Of a DNA stretch of 10,219 nucleotides, positions 6,366 through 10,219 are shown piece after piece. Both the position numbers and the translations under genes were made by a program. The first letter of the stretch is position 1; the number at the start of each line of letters is the position of its first letter. This DNA comes from Bondarzewia mesenterica (lineage: Eukaryota > Basidiomycota > Agaricomycetes > Russulales > Bondarzewiaceae): NCBI GenBank assembly GCA_004802705.1, contig SGPL01000857.1:1-10219 (forward strand), given 5' to 3'. The notes under the pieces were generated by a model, which was not told the origin of the DNA, searched no databases, and saw only the letters and a list, made by a program, of their open reading frames with translations.

Positions 6366-6969
6366 GCCTCGTGTGGTGGATACGTTAACGTTTACAGCGG
6401 TACCACCATGGGGCCTCGCGGGGCCGTTATCCATAACGTACGATACGGTAGAATTACTGACAATGACAATGACGACCGCGACCGCGACCACGACGTTACA
6501 TAACGAGGCACTCGTCGTGGTGGTATACATACAATACAACCCCCGACCGACCGTCGATACTCGTAGCTTCGCGAAGCCGAATCACAATAATTATACATGC
6601 ATACACACGTACGGTGCTCGTCCGACGTCCATCCAGATTCCATACACCGTACGCATCCGAGCCCTGTCAAAAACGGACGGACTCGGAAGTCACTCGAGTC
6701 TCCGAGAACATCCCCCTCTGCTCCTCAAGGCCTCATGCACGTCGGTCGAGATTCGAGAAGGAGGACGTCGATGTCGATGAAGCTTTGACGAGGCCGCGCA
6801 CAGGTTGACGTTGAACAAGAAACGAAGAACAGGAACCCCCCCCCCGTGGACCATGATGCATGATGCCGATGAGCGCCCCGCGGAAGTGAAAATCCCACAC
6901 CCGCACCGCGGCGCTGCGAATGACGACTTTGTCGAGTCAGGTCGAGTCTCACACCAGTGACCACGCCAG

Positions 6970-6993
6970 TTTTTTTTTTTTTTTTTTTTTTTT
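6970..6993. repeat. T24 homopolymer
   Basis: Twenty-four T in a row between GC-rich flanks. The true length is uncertain, since long homopolymers are read poorly. It could be the A-tail of a retroposed sequence on the minus strand, but no target-site duplication was recognised. Confidence 0.7.
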
Positions 6994-7080
6994 CGGAACG
7001 CGGGGCAACATATGCACTCGAGTAATACTAAAAGCAGATCCTCGAACCGAGCCTGCACCCTACTTAATTCCACCTAGCTC

Positions 7081-7100
7081 ATGCCATGCCATGCCATGCC
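7081..7100. repeat. (ATGCC)4 microsatellite
   Basis: Four perfect pentanucleotide units. Confidence 0.9.
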
Positions 7101-7862
7101 ATCATCAACGTCTCTCAAATCACTTGATGCATTCGACTCGTCTCGATCTCGCGCGATTCTTCGACGACCCGTTTCACTGGCGGGTATTTATAAAACGACA
7201 ATAACAAGCACAAGCATGTACATGCCCTTTATCTTGGACCGGGGGCGCTGTCGCCCGCGTCGATGGTCGTCGCGTTCTTTTTCCCAGCTGTCGACGGGTA
7301 CGCACGATCACGATCAGAATCAGAATCGCGTCGCACTCACGAGAGCGTACATACACGGGAACTTAGTTGCCCGGGAGCTGAGGACACTGACAGTGCGTAT
7401 GGAATCTGCGTGAATCGCATTATGCTCGCTCGAGTCATGCACACATATTCTATGTACGGCTCGGTCTGTACACGCTTCCCGAGGCCAATCAATAGCACGC
7501 GCACTGCGCAGTCCCTCACCCCGACCCGCCCGCGTGCATGCAGTAAGTAGTGTATGTCGGAGATTTACTGGACGCGTTGTGGCGGCGGCGGCGGCGGCGA
7601 NTCATAGGCGATGCGGATCGAGTCTTCGCTGTCCGAGTCAAGTCGAGTCAAAGGCTCAGTTAACGTTCACCGGTCAAGCTCGAGCTCAAGCCAAGGTCGA
7701 GGGGCGCCCGAGTCCCACGGGTCTTTCTCGTCGTCGTTGTCGTCGGTCGATAAACCGCGCATACAAGCCTGAACGTTGAACTTGAAGCTTGAGATCTCGA
7801 GATTCCCTCCCGATCCGCCCCTGCGCGGACTTGCTCTGAGCATTTGTGACAATCTTTCGACG
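7101..7862. other. Region without an assignable gene; contains (GGC)6 and an ambiguous base
   Basis: A (GGC)6 run (7581-7598) is followed by an N at 7601. Around 7635-7700 there are GAGTC and GAGCTC repeats. A CAGTAAGTAG string at about 7541-7550 resembles a splice donor, but there is no exon I can defend. Confidence 0.4.
7185..7195 (+). promoter_or_regulatory. Possible TATA box TATTTATAAAA
   Basis: A good TATA-box match in GC-rich surroundings, followed by an A-rich stretch. No convincing gene begins within the next several hundred bases, so a promoter role is only a suggestion. Confidence 0.2.
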
Positions 7863-8212
7863 ATGCTTCCTCCGGATACATCGATGCTCGCATGCCACAG
7901 CCAACTCAAAGTAAGTACTGTACTGTGCGGCAACATATTAAATTCAAGGTTGTTCTACAGGAGCCGGCGACTTTTTGCGATGAAACGGGGTGGGCGTCAC
8001 ACCATGACGTGTCGACATTGCATGAGATCCGCCATCCTTCGAGTGCGTACATTCCGGCCATCGAAGAAAAAGCACAGCTCCCGAGCCCGTTTCGATTTCA
8101 TCGCGCTCAGCGCGTGAAGCTTACATCCAGAGTCGAGACAGCAGGTAGGCTCCATTCTCCGACCCGCCGGCACACTCCACAATGCAGACAACTCCGCGTC
8201 CTTGAACAGTGA
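7863..8212 (+). CDS. Candidate two-exon hypothetical protein
   Basis: I do not recognise this protein. ATG at 7863 opens 16 codons (MLPPDTSMLACHSQLK) that end exactly at a strong donor GTAAGT (7911). A 50-bp putative intron ends TTCTACAG (7960), and the following frame stays open for 83 codons (EPATFCDETGWASHHD...) to a stop at 8210-8212, giving 99 residues. The splice is phase 0. In favour are the good donor and acceptor and the typical intron length. Against are the weak branch site, no domain or signal peptide, and open frames on the other strand too. A second donor-like GTAGGC at 8144 could continue the gene further right. There is no neighbour that suggests a function. Confidence 0.25.
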
Positions 8213-9060
8213 AAAATAGATTTGTGGACACGATTTACGTGCTTGACAGCACAGCCCGCCAGTTGACTCCGACGTCTCAGAGTGAAACATCCAGAATTCA
8301 AATATTCGGCCCCCGGGTCATTGTGGCGTGCACGTTCACGAGACGATGGATCCCCGAGGATTTCGCAGCATTTTCCGGAGGTTCGACGCCCGCCGCGATT
8401 CATCTGACCGTGGTCCATTGGTATCGAATATTTAAATCCCGGGCAAGGGGATTCTGTCTGCATTTTTGCTCGGTAGGCGTGGCAGGTGAAATTCGGGGTT
8501 TGGGTTTGGCCCGGGGTATGTCCCTCGAGTGCCTAAGGACTCGGAGTCCACCAGCGCGTTGTGCGACGGTGAGCACCGGCCCTCGCTGCCAAGATCATCT
8601 GGTACAGTTTTGCGTCTGGTCGTCCTTGCGCACTTTTCGACGAGTACCCTTCCGGTGATATGATGTCGATGCCAGCCCTCCACTGATCCGCAGTGCCAGC
8701 CCCCCGCGCCGATGCCGCCCGAGTACCATATGCTCTGGTTGTCTCCTGCGCCATCCCATCAATCCATGTATATTGGGACAATGGGCACCACAGCGTCCCA
8801 GAAAGGCGAACAATAGGCCTCGTTTACAGTATCTGAAGATTTGCCAATCACGCCACTCTCCTCGCGCCACCATCAACCGAGTGTTCGTGATGTCGGGCCT
8901 TCCCCCGCCGCCGCACACCCTCCACCATTTCCGGCCGGGGTCGCGAACGCGGAGGTCACTGGCGACAACGAATTGATTTATGACGTTCGATGACAGGCTG
9001 CATACTTGCTCGGACATTGACATCATGAGGCACTGGCACCGGCGCTGGATTCGGGACCGC
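8213..9060. other. Open frames on both strands, no gene assignable
   Basis: Several frames of 80-170 codons overlap on both strands, as expected in GC-rich DNA. On the minus strand a stretch around 8770-8855 reads like protein (SSDTVNEAYCSPFWDAVVPI) but meets a stop, and another around 8590-8690 (DQWRAGIDIISPEGYSSKSA) is in a different frame. No family motif or consistent splice model connects them. They could be exons of an unknown gene or decayed repeat sequence. Confidence 0.3.
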
Positions 9061-9345
9061 TCAACCTGCTTGCAACAATGAGATAGCCAACATATCAAGA
9101 CCATCACCTGCTTTAATGGGACTAGCGAGCTCGTCGCCCGGTCCTTCCTTTAAATCCGACTGCGCTGGCGCCCATCTACCAAGTACCTCTGTATGATAGA
9201 GATTCCGGATTCTCGGCCACCCTCTCCCGATATTGAGCAGCAGCAGCAGCAGAGATGCGCCAAAAAGTCGAACGTTGCTCAAGTGTTCAGCGCTCAGCGC
9301 ACGCAGACTCAGCTCGCGAAGCAGCTGTCCATAGTTTGGTGAGTT
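9061..9345 (-). CDS. Candidate exon of an unknown minus-strand protein
   Basis: The minus strand from 9345 is open for about 94 codons to a TGA at 9063-9061. It reads NSPNYGQLLRELSLRALSAE, a Leu-rich segment (LFGASLLLLLLNIGRGW, in part encoded by a (CAG)5 run on the plus strand at 9238-9252), and an acidic end (GDELASPIKAGDGLDMLAIS). The composition looks protein-like and partly helical. The upstream side ends at the ambiguous base 9346, where the frame cannot be followed. No ATG or family motif is visible. It may equally be a chance frame opposite unknown sequence. Confidence 0.2.
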   Translation of the reverse strand, partial: NSPNYGQLLRELSLRALSAEHLSNVRLFGASLLLLLLNIGRGWPRIRNLYHTEVLGRWAPAQSDLKEGPGDELASPIKAGDGLDMLAISLLQAG

Positions 9346-9346
9346 N

Positions 9347-10219
9347 ATACTAATAGGTGAGGGAGTGCACTGCCTTCGTGAACTCTGGGTCGACACACGT
9401 GTTCGCATCCAGTTCCTTATCCGGAACTCGGATGTCCAGTAAGTTAACTCGTATCGTGCGCGAAGCCCGCCCGGGCGTCGGGCGCGTCTTGCTCCTCGTC
9501 CCACCACCCCCCACTGCCCTCACCAAACTGACGACGCCAAGACGGGTTGGCGCCGACGAAGTGACGGTGCGGCTGAGACCTTGAGCTGGTAGCTGCAAGA
9601 AGGTGTGTCGCGCCATGGGCGGCTCTTATCCGCCTCCCCGTCCCGACTTCCCGATTCTTGGGTTTCATCAATTTGTCGTCCCTCGACGCCGGCGACGTGT
9701 ACTGGTAGTACTAGCTAGTAGCTGGCACTCCCCCCACGTTCGTTCAGACAAGTCAGCAAAATCCGACCCGCTTTTTTTGGGTAGATGGCGGGGGTCGAAT
9801 GCACTCGACCCCAGATAAGTGCGTCGTCCCCCGGCTTCGTAATCAGGACCTCGAGCGCGCTCGGGAATGTTTCGACGACGTGCCACTGGGTCAACTATGC
9901 AAGTACCCGTCTATGCGAAGCACCTGTTCGAAAGCGCATACATCAGAAATTAGAATGTGGATACGACCCACACAAGATCTCTCATGCCGAAAGATCCACG
10001 CGTCCACGAAACGATTTCAAAACACTTCTTCCCCCCCGCATTTCGTACCATGGACGTACGTGGAGTCGGTTGTCCAGAAGAATATCTACGCGATACATTG
10101 GGGCCGACGGTTGTGGAGTTCGGTCGCGGTCGAGGTGCATACGCGCGATAAGAAGTCACTATCACTACATACAACAGCACTCAAATGAGAGAGGTCCAGC
10201 TGCCTCGGAAGCAGTCAAA
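9347..10219. other. Right-end region, only one weak exon candidate
   Basis: On the plus strand, 9954-10055 is an open 34-codon segment (ending KHFFPPAFRTMD) bounded by an acceptor-like AAATTAG and a donor-like GTACGT, phase 0. It encodes no known motif. Overlapping open frames on both strands are otherwise uninformative. No repeat or RNA gene was recognised. Confidence 0.25.

Larger units (their letters stand above)
5501..7080. other. Gene-poor region with strand-switching composition, nothing assigned
   Basis: Between about 5750 and 6240 the plus strand is G-rich (GGGATGGGATGG near 5892, GGTGGTGG near 6100), the opposite of the C/T bias before 5460. Simple repeats occur: GGATTC units near 5660, (GAATT)3 at 5733-5746, GATCGTC units near 6142, and GACAATGACAATGACG near 6459. 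There is a C10 run at 6836-6845. Short open frames occur on both strands, but none has recognisable motifs or good splice signals. Regulatory DNA or a non-coding transcript is possible; I see no positive evidence for either. Confidence 0.4.

Noticed and set aside
8371..8395. GGTTCGA string resembling a tRNA T-arm
   Set aside because: No matching acceptor stem, D-arm or A-box at the required distance; the similar string near 5938 fails in the same way.

Overview
The window is a chimera of two genomes of one fungus, most likely a basidiomycete. Bases 1 to about 1747 are AT-rich mitochondrial DNA; from about 1790 onward the sequence is GC-rich nuclear DNA with intron-bearing genes. The five visible introns in the first nuclear gene (four complete, 55-66 bp, all GTGAGT/GTGAGC...AG) and the mitochondrially encoded atp9 support a fungus. 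The phylum is inferred from intron density and from the style of the second gene, and is not proven.

Mitochondrial part, read on the minus strand (right to left). A 5'-truncated atp9 (ATP synthase subunit 9, 1582-1747) ends with a normal stop. Two bases later an ORF for a LAGLIDADG homing endonuclease begins (1579 down to 680). Seven bases after its stop lies a second copy of the last 17 codons of atp9 (672-619), protein-identical but with 10 of 17 sense codons changed. This is the layout expected of a mobile endonuclease gene that carries its own recoded copy of the host gene's 3' end and displaces the original end. Left of it are AT-rich spacer, palindromes, a GC cluster (148-241) and the C-terminal fragment of a second LAGLIDADG protein (147-1).

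Nuclear part, plus strand. The sequence enters inside an intron (branch site TCTAAC at 1796-1801, acceptor at 1810-1811) and continues with five exons of a SET-domain lysine methyltransferase of the SETD6/Rkm4 type with a C-terminal substrate-binding domain, ending at 3057. A 258-bp intergenic region with CCAAT boxes, a TATA-like site and a long pyrimidine tract leads into a two-exon gene (3316-4326). That gene encodes an ECL1-type N-terminal zinc-binding motif (CxxC...CxxxC) in a mostly disordered Pro/Ser-rich protein. Its reading frame appears broken by one extra G at 4065-4069.

From 4330 to the end (5.9 kb) no gene can be assigned with confidence. The first part (4400-5500) is pyrimidine-rich with several microsatellites. 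The strand bias then flips to G-rich (5750-6240), followed by mixed sequence with simple repeats, a TATA box and two ambiguous bases (7601, 9346). Some possible exons are described with low confidence (7863-8212 plus strand, 9061-9345 minus strand, 9954-10055 plus strand).

The mitochondrial and nuclear genes do not work together. The junction near 1748-1790 is either a nuclear insertion of mitochondrial DNA inside an intron or an assembly artefact. Small indels occur on both sides of the junction, two of the four in homopolymer runs, so part of the damage may be sequencing error.
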